NCBI GenBank assembly: GCA_015178975.1
Contig: WHVD01000024.1
Span: forward strand, 62,001-126,000
Length of the DNA stretch: 64,000 bases
Direction: 5' to 3'
Source of the DNA: Hysterangium stoloniferum
Lineage: Eukaryota; Basidiomycota; Agaricomycetes; Hysterangiales; Hysterangiaceae
Below, in pieces: positions 48,541 to 59,290 of the stretch (position 1 is its first letter; each line of letters opens with the position of its first letter). The notes beneath the pieces are model-generated. The model saw only the letters and a list, made by a program, of their open reading frames with translations, made no database searches and had not been told where the DNA came from. A program made the position numbers and the translations under genes.

Positions 48541-48880
48541 TCCTTGAGGTGGGATGGCAAACTGGAGGGTGGAGTGTGGAATCACCCCATTGACAATGCA
48601 CTGCAAGATAATTGAATTGGACAATATAGTCCATGATGCACTGGTTGTCCTTCATGTGAAGATTAGTGAGGCTATTCTTGGCTTCTCCAGTTGGGTCATA
48701 CAGGCCAACATTTGTTTTTGATTCTTCAACAAATGCATTCCAATCATCAAGCCAAATCAGCTCTTCCTTGGTGAGTCCACCAAAAGCTGGTTCAAACCAT
48801 TTCAACATGGATCCCAAGAGGTACAATAAGAGAGTGTGTAGTTGACTTTTCAGGTGTCTGTGGAGAATGTGGCAGGTCAA
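48449..48880 (-). pseudogene. Ty3/gypsy gag core
   Basis: The frame has the retrotransposon gag core: YLLGSMLKWFEPAFGGLTKE, IWLDDWNAFVEESKTNVGLY, AKNSLTNLHMKDNQCIMDYI and QFNYLAVHCQWGD. This is typical of fungal Ty3/gypsy gag. It ends at a stop where the tandem array lies, so protease, RT and integrase are absent. Together with 49090-49299 and the LTR at 49336-49813 it is the 5' end of one minus-strand element, with a damaged linker at 48881-49089. Confidence 0.82.
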
Positions 48881-49089
48881 TCGTGGAAGTTAAAGTGGCA
48901 CTGCATGAGGAAGGTGGACAGTTTGTTGGGGTTGGAACATATGAAGGGTTCCAGAATATTGACATTTGACTACAGAGGTTCCTGTTCCTTCTTCTTTTGT
49001 TCTTTAATCAGGTGAGTCATAAATTTATCTATAGTACCTGCTAAGACTTCAGAAGTGGGGTTCTCAACATGCAGTTGTTCTGTACATAG

Positions 49090-49299
49090 TTAGGGGGTTT
49101 TCAACACCTTTGCCCTTGTCAGGTGCCACAATACTTCCTCATGCTCAGAGCTCTCCAGGTTCTCCAGTACTTCTTCAAAGCAGGATTCATCTATGGTGTC
49201 TGGGTTGTTGTTTCTGGATGTCTGGCTGGTGTGCAAAATGAGTGGTGACTGGAGTATTGGGGGCTCTGATTGTTCAGATGGTTTCTTTCTTGGAGGCAT
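49090..49299 (-). pseudogene. gypsy gag N-terminus
   Basis: It starts MPPRKKPSEQSEPP 37 bp after the LTR, followed by an acidic segment (SCFEEVLENLESSEHEEVL). Position and acidic N-terminus fit gag start of a fungal gypsy element. It is separated from the gag core at 48880 by stops. Confidence 0.65.
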
Positions 49300-49335
49300 G
49301 GTTGAGACAATCTGCGAGATTTAATCAGAAAATAC

Positions 49336-49813
49336 TGTAAGTGTGGGGCTCATGGGTGAGTCTCTGGGGGAAACCTGCGGAAGTTCTCGGGAAGGACTTG
49401 GCTTCAGCTTATGTGCTGCACCCTCGCAAGATCATGTTGTCCAACTTCAGACAGGAGCAGAATGGGAAATCTGTGGGTTCTGAGAATATGCTGAGGCAGA
49501 TACTAAGTCAAAGCTAAGTTGATTTTCTGATCAGATTGTACAGATAGTAGGTAGACTATAGACTAGTAGATTATTGTACTACATATCCAGAGATACAATA
49601 AGACACAACAGGCATACAATAAGACAATAAACCAGATGTCAAACTGATTTGGAACAAGGGGCAGACTGAACCAGATGTTAAATGAGCAAAGACAGATTGG
49701 GAACAAAGGGTCTGGAATGACTGGGTGGGGTCCAGTGGCTAGTTTGTGTGATATAGAGAGTCAAATACCTATAGGATAGGTTCTGGGTCCTGACAAGTTT
49801 CTCAGTCCTAACA
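49336..49813 (-). mobile_element. gypsy 5' LTR, inserted in a TPR fragment
   Basis: On the minus strand it starts TGTTAGGACTG at 49813 and ends CTTACA at 49336, 37 bp before the gag ATG. It carries the shared LTR promoter layout and the hairpin-like motif at 49400-49422. Its outer end lies inside the phrase caacacctggacc of a TPR unit, so it landed in a copy of the TPR array. Confidence 0.8.
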
Positions 49814-50009
49814 CAAACACCTGGACCTGGAGTTGTTCTGCCTCTGCCCATCTGCCCATTTTTAAATGTGTGTTTGCCAGTCATTCCTGGAAACCAGGGT
49901 GTGTGGGTGTTCAGTCCCTAAGATTCACTCTCTGGCTTCCAACACCTGAGCCTACAGTCTGCTGCATCTAGCCATCTTCCCACATTGGAATAATGCCAAG
50001 TCATTCCTG
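49814..50009 (-). pseudogene. TPR-array fragment 1, broken
   Basis: The minus strand matches units of the 24-33 kb array (caacacctggacctg, ctgcatct-gccatcttccca, attcctggaaaccagggtg) but with single-base losses such as a missing base in tctgccatc/cagtctgctg, so the frame is lost. About 1.5 units remain. Confidence 0.8.
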
Positions 50010-50217
50010 TATCAGGGATTTGGGAATATCTACACCCATTATGTAGACTCCCTAGCCTCCCTAGCCTCCCTACATCTATAGTAAGCTTTTATACTGACTA
50101 GTAAATAGGGATCTTACAAAAGTACTGTGTCTAGCTGAGTCTAGCTGAGCTACCTAGCTCTCCTAGATGGCTCTAGACAATATAGATGGCATATTTACTG
50201 ATCTTCCCACTCTCCTG
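50010..50217. other. short insertion between TPR fragments
   Basis: About 208 bp without similarity to the units, containing ctccctagcctccctagcctcc and gctgagtctagctgagctac direct repeats. Class unknown. Confidence 0.35.
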
Positions 50218-50490
50218 ATGTGGAGGTTAGAGTCTCTGGGTGTTCAGTCACTAAGATTTCCTCCCTGGCCTCCAACATCTGGACCTGCAGTCTTTCTGCA
50301 TCTGGCCATCTTCCCATATTGGAATATGACAATGCCAAGTCACTCTTGAAGGTTAGGCTGTATTGGGGTTCATTCCCTAGGATTCTCTCCCTGTCTTTCA
50401 ACACTTGGACCTGCAGTCTTTCTGTATCTGCCATCTTCCCAAATTGGAATATGACCATGCCAAGTTGTTCCTGGAGGTTAGAATCTCAGC
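50218..50490 (-). pseudogene. TPR-array fragment 2, broken
   Basis: The minus strand reads FKSDLALSYSNMGRWPDAER, EEILVTEHPETLTSTS and TERLQVQVLKDRERILGNEP, clear units of the receptor type, about two copies long. A base is missing at tctgccatc (50428), breaking the frame. Units resemble the divergent end units of the main array rather than the homogenised middle. Confidence 0.85.
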
Positions 50491-50980
50491 TATTCAGACT
50501 TTGACTAGATGCCCCGAAAACGTTATGTTTGTTCTTCAACCGCAGTAGTGCTTTATTCTTTTAATGCAGACGAATTCAGATCAGGGATTTGTAATTATAT
50601 GATAGTCGAAGTGCATGAGTACAAATGAAAAACAATGGCTTAGATCCTTTGGTAACACGACAGATCGCTGAAATGACGAAAACCATATTGACCATAAGTA
50701 TGAGTGTTGGAATAGGTATATAGTAGAACAATTTTAGACATCTTTAGTCGACCCAAACTGGGGTAAAGTAAAGGGTAGGGAAATGATGTGTTCGAGAAAA
50801 TACAATGAGTACACAACGAGCAGAAGAGACCGAAAGACCAAGGGGTAATATGGGGACTGGTCTACCGAATTCACAACGCCTGTATTGAAAATAAAATAAA
50901 ATAAGTATCAAAGCCGAAGATGACAGGTAAAAGAATGACTTGCTCTCTAGAGAATCGTAGAATGAGATTATTTCTCAGGT
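50491..50980. other. non-coding, with a scrap of the 40-kb locus
   Basis: 50640-50711 resembles 39986-40055 (aacacgacagatcgctg, tgaccataagtatgagtgttg). Nothing coding. Confidence 0.4.
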
Positions 50981-52249
50981 TGCCTTTCAACCGCCAAATG
51001 TCAAGCTAACGGTATCCTCCAGACAATTGATTTCCTTCAACTCAACTGGGAACAATACCTCATCCCCTTGGTCAACGTTGCGATTGTCATTAATCGCTGT
51101 TAATGTTCGTGTGCTTTTGGGAGGGCCACAGAGGTAAGGTTACTGTCGTCCCAGTGCCTTGGCTGCGCACGCTCTCGCTCCACTACGCGCCATCATATAG
51201 GGACACGCTGTGCATGTTTTCGGTCCCCAGTAGGTAGGACGAAAGGCAAAGGCGTAGGGTGGCAATATAACCGCCGAAAAGTACAGTGATTAGTACGGCG
51301 GGAATTGGAGAAGGAGATATCGGGTTGATTTAAGGTCTTGCACAGACCTTTCTTGCTCTCTGTCTTTTTTTTGTTCTTGACGTCAACTGTAACCAAAAAA
51401 ATTGTTCATGCGTTCTTTGATTGTCCTGTACACAAAACAAAGTGAAGGTACACATTAATCAACCCAACTAAAGCCAGACGATAAAAAAAAGCATCATTCG
51501 ACTCTATACACCTGCTTATAGGCACCGCCATCAAGCTCAACGTCTTTCCCCTCGACTTGGTCTTCTCGGCAGCTTTCGCACCATTTTCACGGTAACAGAG
51601 GCCCTCTTGTTACTCGTAGTACTATTGAGGGACCTCGCATCGGGTTTTCTCCACTGAAATCAAAAGGGAAGTCTGGGTCGTGCCTTCCAAGACTGCGCAG
51701 CCGGAACTAGTTCACAATGGTCTCGCTGACAGGGTAGAAAAACAGTTTGTGGCGGGCAGAACGAAAGGGAAAGGTGTAGAAGCAGATTCAAAACCGCCGG
51801 GAGGTACTGTAGGCAGCGCAGCAGGAATTGCAGACGGTGTTCATTTCAAATTTTTGTACAGGCGCTATCTGCGCTTTGGCTTTTCCATTGTTTTTTTTTT
51901 AACCCCGATCGTAACCGAACGATGGCGTGCGACCTCCAATTGACCTGTAAACAAAACAAAGCGAAACCAAGCATTAGTCAACTCAATCATAGCCAAACAG
52001 TGTCAACAAACCATCAATCAACTCGCATCTGCTTATAGGCTACGAAAACCAAGCTCAGCGTCTTCCCTCGCGTTTTCTTCTCATCCATAAAGCTACCTTC
52101 TCCTCCAGTCTCACTTCTCCCTAACAGCCACCACCTTCCACGGTAAGTCGTCGCATTATTGATAGGCCCCGCATCGGATGGGCTCAGGTCAGTCCACTTC
52201 CCACCATCCTCTCCAAGCCAGTGTATGTCACGAAGGCGGCGACGACATC

Positions 52250-54600
52250 AGCCCCCACCGACCCCGTCAAGCACTGACTGAGCCAGTCTGGTTGTAACGG
52301 TGTGAGGGGTGGAGGGCATGAACAACGTCCCGACCCTCAATGGACACATTAAAAGCCGTGGCGTTTGAGAAGATGGCGCAGGGTCCTGTGGAGGGTAGTG
52401 ATCTCGTCGAGGGGAATGACGGTAAGAGAGCTTCTGGTCCGTTGATATCCGTTGGGGGGTGCTGCGACTGTGAGTGCGACGCGTCCTCTGACATTCGAGT
52501 TGAATGATATGCATCTGCTCCCTGTCTCTTTCTCTTTCTCCTTCTCTGGGCTTTGCGTGGGTGTCTTCGGACAAGCTGCGAGCTGCTCATTCGTCGTTAA
52601 CCATTAACAGTTGTTGCGACTGCCATGCGCCTCCTGGATATTCGAGTTGAATGGTACGCCTCTACCGTCCTGCTTTCTCTTCCTCCTTCTCTGGGCTTTT
52701 CGCGGATGACTTCGATCTTCCCGGCAGGGTCCTTCCTCTGCAAACCTTGTTGGGCTTCGATCGACAGACCGCTCTATCGGGGTCGGGTCAGGTCTAAGGG
52801 CGTCGATGAAGGGCTTGGTCTTGGCCGAAGATCCAATGTCAATCTCACTTGCGACAGCCCGATGAGGTGTAGCCTGAGGTAGCGTATGAGCAGCCGGGGA
52901 GCCAGAAAGATACAGCGCTATCCGCGCGCTGAACCGCTGCTCGGCATCGGCGCGCATCGACGCTCTTATCCTTGTGTCTTCTCCTGTTGCTCCATCGCAA
53001 CCATCTGGAACTCATAGACAATTCAGTCAAAGGGATGGGTATAGACAGGGGTAGGGTACAGGCGCAGGGGATAGGCGCAGGGGACGGGGGTAGGGGACGG
53101 GAGTAGGGGACGGGAGTAGGGGATAGGCGTAGGGGACAGGTATGGGGGACAGCGTAGGGAACAAGGCAGGAGTGCGCCACGTTGGCCATCGAGGAATGGC
53201 TCTGGTTTGGCCGGAGAGTTCATGACAATCGGACTTACGACGGCAACTGTCCGGCCGAGATGTAGCCGCAGGTAGTGTGCAGAATCGAGGTGCAGTATTG
53301 GAGAAGAATTTGTGCGCTGGGCTGCTTAACATCGGCGCGCATTGGCACTGGTAGGCCTGTCGTTCTTCTGTTGCTCCATCGCGTCCTTCTCGAGCCCACG
53401 GACGGTTCGATCGAACAGATAACGTATAGATGGCAGGCCATCACAGAATGAGCCATGATCTCATGCAGACCCGCTGTTCTTTTGGGGTCAAGAAGATCAG
53501 ATTGCGTGCCTCAGTAGGGACCACTAAAGGTGTGTTGACAATATATTGGTCAAGCAGGTTGATAACGTGTAGGTCGTGAGCCGCCGCGGAATGAACCATG
53601 ATCACATGCAGACCTGCTTGTCGTTTTGGGTCTGGTACGAGCATCAGAAAAGAAGATTGCGAACCTCAGGAGGGACTGCTAAAGGTCTTCTGACAATATA
53701 TTGGTCGAGCGGGATGATGTTGTTGCTGTCACCGTCGAGATTTGCTCGGTTATCGTGAAGGGGTAGGTATGTTGATTTTGTCACTTGTCTGCAATATTCC
53801 CAGGACCCGTCATTATATCTCTACAACTGAACATTCTTTGCGGCGTCTTCATATCCGGTTTCCATCATTCCAACTGGTTGATAACTAAGCCGCTTGCAGC
53901 CATTGCCTAGAGGACCACACCACAACCAAGTATCAACCGCAGAGCCAACATCGAGTCCCTCAAAAATGACAGGTTCCGAGTAACATGGTGGACTGCATGA
54001 CATCTCACGAGGTGATCGGAACAATGTTCAAACCGGTTTGTAAACCAAACTTGATGATCACGTTCCGAGAGCGGTCCAGAAAAGCATATTCTCGCGTCGT
54101 AGACCGTAAAGGACGATCTTTTTCGAGTTGAATATAGGATGTGTCTGCCTGGTATGAGCTCGGTGAAAGCTTGCAGGCAGATTCCTTCAGTTATGGTGTG
54201 CGAGGGATGTGATCGGAGAGTTATTTGCCTGGGGCATGCTCTTGGGTGGTGCCGATATGCTTGTCGGCCCTGATGACGTCGTAGAGACGAACAATGCTGG
54301 GGTGCTTGAAAAACTAAGGGTATGAGAGCCGGTTTACACGCAAATGCAATGCATCGCCGACGCACTCACCTTGAGTATTTCGATTTCACGTCCAAGTTCA
54401 ACCTTCGACATTTCCTCGTCTAATGAGTATGACTACGACCTCAACATCCCGCTTGCCATGAAGACCGAGCTTGACCTTGCTGAACTCTCCTTCACCGATT
54501 GTGCTGGACAAGGAGGGAGAGGTATGAAAGACTGCCGAGGCGCTACGGCTAACGTTGTGCGGCCTGGCGACCATATGGAAAGAGATATTATTATTCTTAC
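52250..54600 (-). pseudogene. SNF1/CAMKL-type protein kinase, broken copy 1
   Basis: Read in shifting minus-strand frames the landmarks of a Ser/Thr kinase appear in order: glycine loop STIGEGEFSKVKLGL (about 54490), a beta-3 stretch VEVVVILIRRGN where the ATP-binding Lys is missing, FKHPSIVRLYDVIRADKHIG, DRSRNVIIKFG (DFG changed to KFG) near 54060, SEPVIFEGLDVGSAVDTWLW in place of the APE and helix-F region, YIVNTPLVVPTEARNLIF and LMLVPDPKRQAGLHVIM. Stops and frameshifts are many and the HRD loop is lost. Family members near SNF1 and GIN4/HSL1 kinases share this text. The proline-rich C-terminal part is a minisatellite. It cannot encode an active kinase. Confidence 0.8.
53035..53165 (+). repeat. 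G-rich minisatellite, unit about 12 bp, copy 1
   Basis: Units of the form ggggacgggagta or ggggataggcgca repeat about ten times. It lies in the C-terminal extension of the kinase pseudogene, where the minus strand reads as Pro-Tyr-Pro-Arg-like repeats. Confidence 0.85.
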
Positions 54601-54727
54601 CATTTAAGGTGGAGTGCTAGCCTCTTTGTATGTGATTTTTTTTTTACTCGATGAGTGAGTTCCTGTGTATTACAGAATTAAAATCACGCAATGGAACGCG
54701 ACTTGACATTTGCACGCAAGGTCTCAG

Positions 54728-54741
54728 AAATTCCGTCACAT
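54728..54741 (+). repeat. target site copy 1 of aaattccgtcacat
   Basis: First of three copies in duplication 1 (also 57333-57348 and 58738-58753); the single unoccupied counterpart in copy 2 is aaattctgtcacatga at 63380-63395. Confidence 0.85.
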
Positions 54742-55033
54742 CACATGGCTGGCTGGTCACTTCTCACCACCATATACGCCTGCCCTGCCCACTGGCCGTT
54801 GTTCTCATTCCCCCGAATCTCCCCCTAGCTCTAAGAAAAAGGCAAAAATCGTCCACGACCCTGGCCCTGGCCATGACATGGACGAGGACCTCCCTCGCCC
54901 ACGCCTTTCGGCTACCCCAACCCAACCCCGCACACGCCCAGCCTCACACATCCTCCAGCTGAGCCATATACCCCCGCCGACCCCAACTCTTCCTTTCGTG
55001 TTCCGTCGATGCCGTAGCAAAACTTACCCACAT

Positions 55034-55538
55034 CTACTCTGACTCTTCCGCCGTGGAGGACCCAATTTCCGGGTGGGTCACTTTCTGCCTCAGCCTCATT
55101 GACATTATTTCAGACCCTGTTCCCCACGGCGAGTCCGTTGATGACCCTTCTATTGCTGACGCCTGCTCTGAAATTCGTGCACACCTCGGCCGAGCCTCGA
55201 GGGACGCCCATGGAGGGGGGGGCGATCTGGGCCATGGAGGGGGCTGCATATTTTCGGCGCTTGGGGCAGTCGGCGGAGTCAGCTGTGTGAAGACCACAGC
55301 AGTTTGCGCACCTATGAGCATGGGGGCAGTCTGGGTCAACTGGGAGGTTGGCTGTCTTGCATTCCAACACAATGCCGGCAGACCATGAGCGCAGCTTCCA
55401 GGGCTTCCAGAGACACAGGCAGTGAGAGCAGCCACAGATAGTAAGGGCTGCGTGGCGGCGAGTGTGCCTGTCATCGGTGAAAGCTACCACAGGTAGTAAT
55501 TGCGAGGCAGCGGCGACCCGAGCTGTCCATGGCAACAC
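55034..55538 (-). pseudogene. LINE ORF1-like zinc-knuckle fragment
   Basis: Frames on the minus strand keep CPHAHRCANCCGLHTADSADC, spaced like the CX2C...H...C knuckle that ends LINE ORF1 (gag-like) proteins, with the preceding knuckle split by a frameshift (PALCWNARQ in one frame). No complete ORF1. Opposite in strand to the ORF1-like text at 54750-55220. Confidence 0.45.
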
Positions 55539-56690
55539 TGTTGGTTCTCACCATGTACACGATGAAATTGCAGTGGATGGGGCTGGTTGAGTGAGATGTA
55601 GAACAGGTGTTGGTTTTACTTATGGTCAGTTTGTATTATTTGGACTCCTTTTTTAAAATATGATAATTTTGATTCACGGTGGTCATGTGAAGACGGTGTA
55701 GTGGGCGAACAGCGAATCATATGGGCAGGTGGCGGAACACGATGAACAAATCAGAGAGTATTTTTTTAAACATGGCTATCGCTGAGTCACCTTACGAGTC
55801 TGGCTGAGACACTGGCGAAGGGTCTATCTGACAGGGTATAGTGAACGACAGCATGATTTTTCCGCCTACATCCAGGAGGCTTAAAGACAGGCAACCGGAA
55901 TGGCACTAGGGATCACCACAGTGGTGTATGCAGGAATACGGCCATAAATCTTGTGGCGCATGATGCTGTTGTTGGATTTCGAGCATCAAACAAGCTCATG
56001 TTTCTTTGTTTCCTTCCCCTATTGTCCTATTATCCCCATTTTCCATACTCCCGTTGTGTTCGCCATTTAAGAATTATATTGTTCTTAGGGTTTATATCCG
56101 TAGCTATATGCGAATACAGCTCCCTTGCAAGCTCACTTTAAGCTGGCACAGATGGGTCGCGGTATCACCTGTATAGATTATAATATGACATGCAACATTA
56201 ACCCCCTATCGCTAGAGCTACATAAGATTAGGCTGCAGTGACTGCAACCAAAAAGAAATCCCATCATGTCAATATCACATGACTTGTCATGCAACAACGA
56301 TTGGCTGCAGGGAAGTGAAAAACACGCCATATTTCAGTCATTACGAAATTGGATGTACCGTCTGAGGAGGTCCAAAAATGCCTGAATACGTCCGGCTTCA
56401 CATGCCATAAAACCTAGAAGCGAAGTGACGGCTGGGATTTTTACTCAACACGCGGTTTCACATTTGACAAAAAAAAAGCTGCACTACATCATCAGATTAT
56501 ACTAGTAAATGGGCAACCATGTGAAGGGGAGCAGGTAAGGTGGGAGGGATATCAAAAGCAGGTTCTGTGGGAGGAAAAACACGTTGAAGGAATATTTATA
56601 TCAAAGGGAGAGAGATTAAAAAGAATGTTCCGTGTATTATGTTTGTGCATGCAATCTGAAAATAAGCGGAATCAGCTACATTCTTCCAGT
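55539..56690. other. no gene recognised within the insertion
   Basis: Frames are short. A poly-A run of nine occurs at 56468-56477. Nothing identifiable. Confidence 0.3.
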
Positions 56691-56729
56691 AGGTAAGCTA
56701 TTCGACCTACCAGGGAAACCGGGAGGGGA

Positions 56730-56980
56730 TCAAGTGCTCTCGGCAAAAGGAGCAACGACGTCTGCTGGGCCACCCCTACCTACGGGGGTATTGAAGAGCT
56801 GATCGATGGCCTGAACGAGGTCCTGATCGAGCTCAGTGAGGAGGCCATCGGGTCTATCATCGGGGCCTCCTTGAGTCTGACGCGACTCCACCTCTCTGCC
56901 ATTCAACGACAGGAGCAGCAGAAGCGAAGGAGAGTAGGGTGGGGGGTGATGAGACTGAAAAGATAGGTGAAAGAGGTCAT
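56730..56980 (-). pseudogene. possible relic of a small secreted-protein gene
   Basis: A TATAAAA box (57049-57055) lies about 70 bp upstream of an ATG in good context (catcATGACC, 56980). The first residues MTSFTYLFSLI with a later LLSFASAAP in another frame suggest a signal peptide, and the tail reads DGLLTELDQDLVQAIDQLFN with a stop at 56730-56732. The parts are in different frames, so it is broken, or I have misread short introns. Function unknown. Confidence 0.3.
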
Positions 56981-57348
56981 GATGTAGGACGGATAATCTA
57001 GCTGACTGCGTTGACTAGAGTGAGGTGAGCCTTGTTAGTGGGGGATGCTTTTATAGGGTATCCACAGCGACCTGGGAGGAGACCCGTAGTCCGACAATGT
57101 AAATTATTGCTGTAGGCATGCGGCCAAGAACATATAATGTTCATAGATATCACCGTTAATTGCGAAGCTATCGAAATAATTGGGATGTCAACATTACTTC
57201 AATACAGATATAGATCTGTATACACATACTTGTGGTATTATTGACCTTTACACCATAACGATTGAAAGAAAAGAATGGAATGAATGACGGACATAAAGGT
57301 GCATCTACAGAGAATTTGAACACGGCCATCCGAAATTCCGTCACATGA

Positions 57349-58737
57349 AGAGCATCCCTGACTGGGAGGGCCACCCGCTTAGTGACTACCTCCCCTCCAC
57401 CAGGCCGATCGCATAAGCGACCCACCATCATCCACCACCTTGCCTTCCTGTCCAACCCCAAGGCTGAACGGATCTTCCCCTCCTTTGCCCCACCCCATGC
57501 ACACTGCCCTTTGTGGGGTGACTGCCTCTCTAAGAACATCCCCAACCCAAACCCCGACCCTGTCGCTTGTTCCCAGTTCATCAACTCACTCTGCCATACC
57601 ATCCACACTGCCAATCTGGACCCCTCCACCCTGGCCATCTACACTGATGGCTCCCAATGCAATGCACATGGTAACCATTGCCGCACAGGTGCTGGTTACT
57701 CCATCCACCACCTTGGCTCACCCATCTGCAGAGGGCATTTTGGCCTTGGCAGACGTGTGGGCATTTTCGACACTGAAATGTTTGCCTTGGCATGTCCCAG
57801 CACTGCCATCCAGAGAATTACTACAGATCTCCCCAGAGCTAAGCATCTCCTTTTCCTCTGTGACAACCAGGCTGCTCTCAGAACCATTGATGACATTTCA
57901 GACCACCTGGGCCAGTGTGCCTCCATTATTTTCCACAAACACACTGAGTCTTTCCTTACTGACCTATCCCACCGTGTCTCCCTCTCCTGGATCCCTGGTC
58001 ACAAGGGCTTCCAAGGCAATGAAGAGGCTGACTCTCTCGCTAAAGAAGCCAATAGCTTCCACCTCCCATCCTCCACTCCACCATTTCCTGGGCCCTGGAA
58101 TGTGCCAAGTCCCGCACACTGAGACTCTGGTGCCAGGACTGGCTCCACCTTCCCCACACCAACCAAGCTGCCATTGCCCTCCATAAACCCCCTGCCCTCA
58201 AACTCTCGAAATTTCATAAAGACTATGGAGGCCCCCACCACATTTATATATATATTATTTAGGCAATCACAGGCTATGGCTTCTATGGTGCCTACTACCA
58301 CCATTTCATCCCCAACCTCCCTGCCTCCTGCCCCTGTGGCACCACAGACATTCAATCACACCTCCACATCCTCTCTGAGTGCCCCCTCTACAAGGAGCAC
58401 TGACACACCCTCCTCTCTGCCTCCCAAGACCTGTCACCTGCCATCATCCTTGGCACCCACAAAGGCTTTGAAGTGCTGGCTGAATTTATTGCTGCATCTA
58501 ACTCTTTCCGTAAGACTTAAGCTCCCTCACCCCCCTTGTAACTTCCTCTTTTCTCCCCGCCCCAGGACCTTTCTCTATCCTCCCTGCCTCCCCCCACCCT
58601 TCTCTCAACCCTCCTGCCCCCCCAACCCACTACATACTCCTATACCTGTCTCCTCCCCACCTACCTTTAGGGTTCCTTTTCCCCTGACTGCTATGTATCT
58701 TAGTTATGTGATGCAGTATATAAATGTAATAAATAAA
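57349..58737 (+). mobile_element. 5'-truncated LINE (non-LTR retrotransposon), RNase H and tail
   Basis: Flanked by the 16-bp duplication aaattccgtcacatga (57333-57348 and 58738-58753), the mark of target-primed insertion. The plus strand keeps the RNase H: AIYTDGSQCN (first D), FDTEMFALAC (E), LCDNQAALRT (D) and LSWIPGHKGFQGNEEADSLA (H/D). Then in other frames a Cys/His tail, CPCGTTDIQSHLHILSECPL, typical of fungal LINE C-termini. The 3' end is A-rich (aatgtaataaataaaaaa). The RT domain is lost by 5' truncation. The RNase H frame 57382-58122 is open but the tail is shifted. Confidence 0.88.
57382..58122 (+). pseudogene. LINE RNase H open frame
   Basis: This is the readable part of the insertion at 57349-58737. 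All four acidic/His positions of cellular-type RNase H are present, so the domain itself looks uncorrupted; it ends at a stop after PSPAH just before the frame of the Cys/His tail begins. With no RT and no start it should be regarded as a dead fragment. Confidence 0.75.
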
Positions 58738-58753
58738 AAATTCCGTCACATGA

Positions 58754-59290
58754 TCAAGCTCAAGCCAAACTAAACACATTTCAAAGAGTTAGTTTATTGA
58801 CTTGCACCATTAGACTGCTAATACAGGGATATGCATTAGCTTGTATGAAATGATACCCGTAGGCCGGTGTGGAAGCCTCTCGGGGACCACCAGACATATG
58901 TTTATGAGTTGGCAATGGAATATTGGTGGACAGTCATTTATGTGTTCGTCAGCCATTGCTCAACCCCTTTACTCACCTTCTTAGTTTGCACCATCGATTA
59001 GTAAGCGCGTAGTTTGTTTATTTTGGCTTCCCTACTGAGCTATGTTACAAGATTGGTTTCACCCACACAGCTGTAAATGTCCTTTCTGCTGCGCCGCACG
59101 CTTGGGAATAATTTTCCCACTCACAGTAGCCAGAATGATCGACCGACTCTCCATGAGGTCACCTATTATTGCTATTATTATGTACGGCTCGTTTCGTTAC
59201 TATCCGACGATGACCTTCGACAATTCGAGAGAATTCTCTTATCATCTTTGCGTTCGACATTTCCCAAGCCTGGTTACGAGTAAGCATAGG
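58754..59290 (+). repeat. dispersed repeat R, copy 2, with flank shared with copy 3
   Basis: Matches 63396-63925: tgatcaagctcaagcca, agttagtttattgacttgcaccatt, the ggaagcctctcggggacc core, and tactatccgacgatgacctt. Matches copy 1 at 43870-44290 in reverse for the core only. Confidence 0.85.

Larger units (their letters stand above)
51060..54741 (+). repeat. segmental duplication S, copy 1 (pairs with 59745-63393)
   Basis: Both copies run in the same order and strand, with roughly 85-90% identity by eye over about 3.6 kb: caacgttgcgattgtcat/caacgctgcgatcgtcat at the start, then the promoter-like 52.1-kb block, the kinase pseudogene and the end block tctcagaaattc-gtcacat. Within each copy a shorter segment repeats internally (51420-51660 resembles 51938-52190). 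Confidence 0.9.
54742..57332. mobile_element. 2.6-kb insertion at the shared target site, LINE-like ends
   Basis: Bounded by aaattccgtcacat on both sides and absent from copy 2. The plus strand 54750-55220 looks like an acidic/proline-rich LINE ORF1 start (MDEDLPRPRLSATPTQPRTR). From 55230 to 55560 the minus strand carries a Cys/His zinc-knuckle-like run (HRCANCCGLHTADSADC). The change of strand inside one insertion could reflect twin priming or two events. The rest holds no RT and includes a small host-like relic at 56730-56980. Confidence 0.6.

Noticed and set aside
53035-53165. ggggtagg-type runs as interstitial telomere
   Set aside because: The unit is 12 bp with variable core and sits in the kinase tail, not TTAGGG arrays.
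57440-58186. Second long frame over the LINE RNase H
   Set aside because: Serine/proline-rich shadow; the RNase H motifs lie in the other frame.
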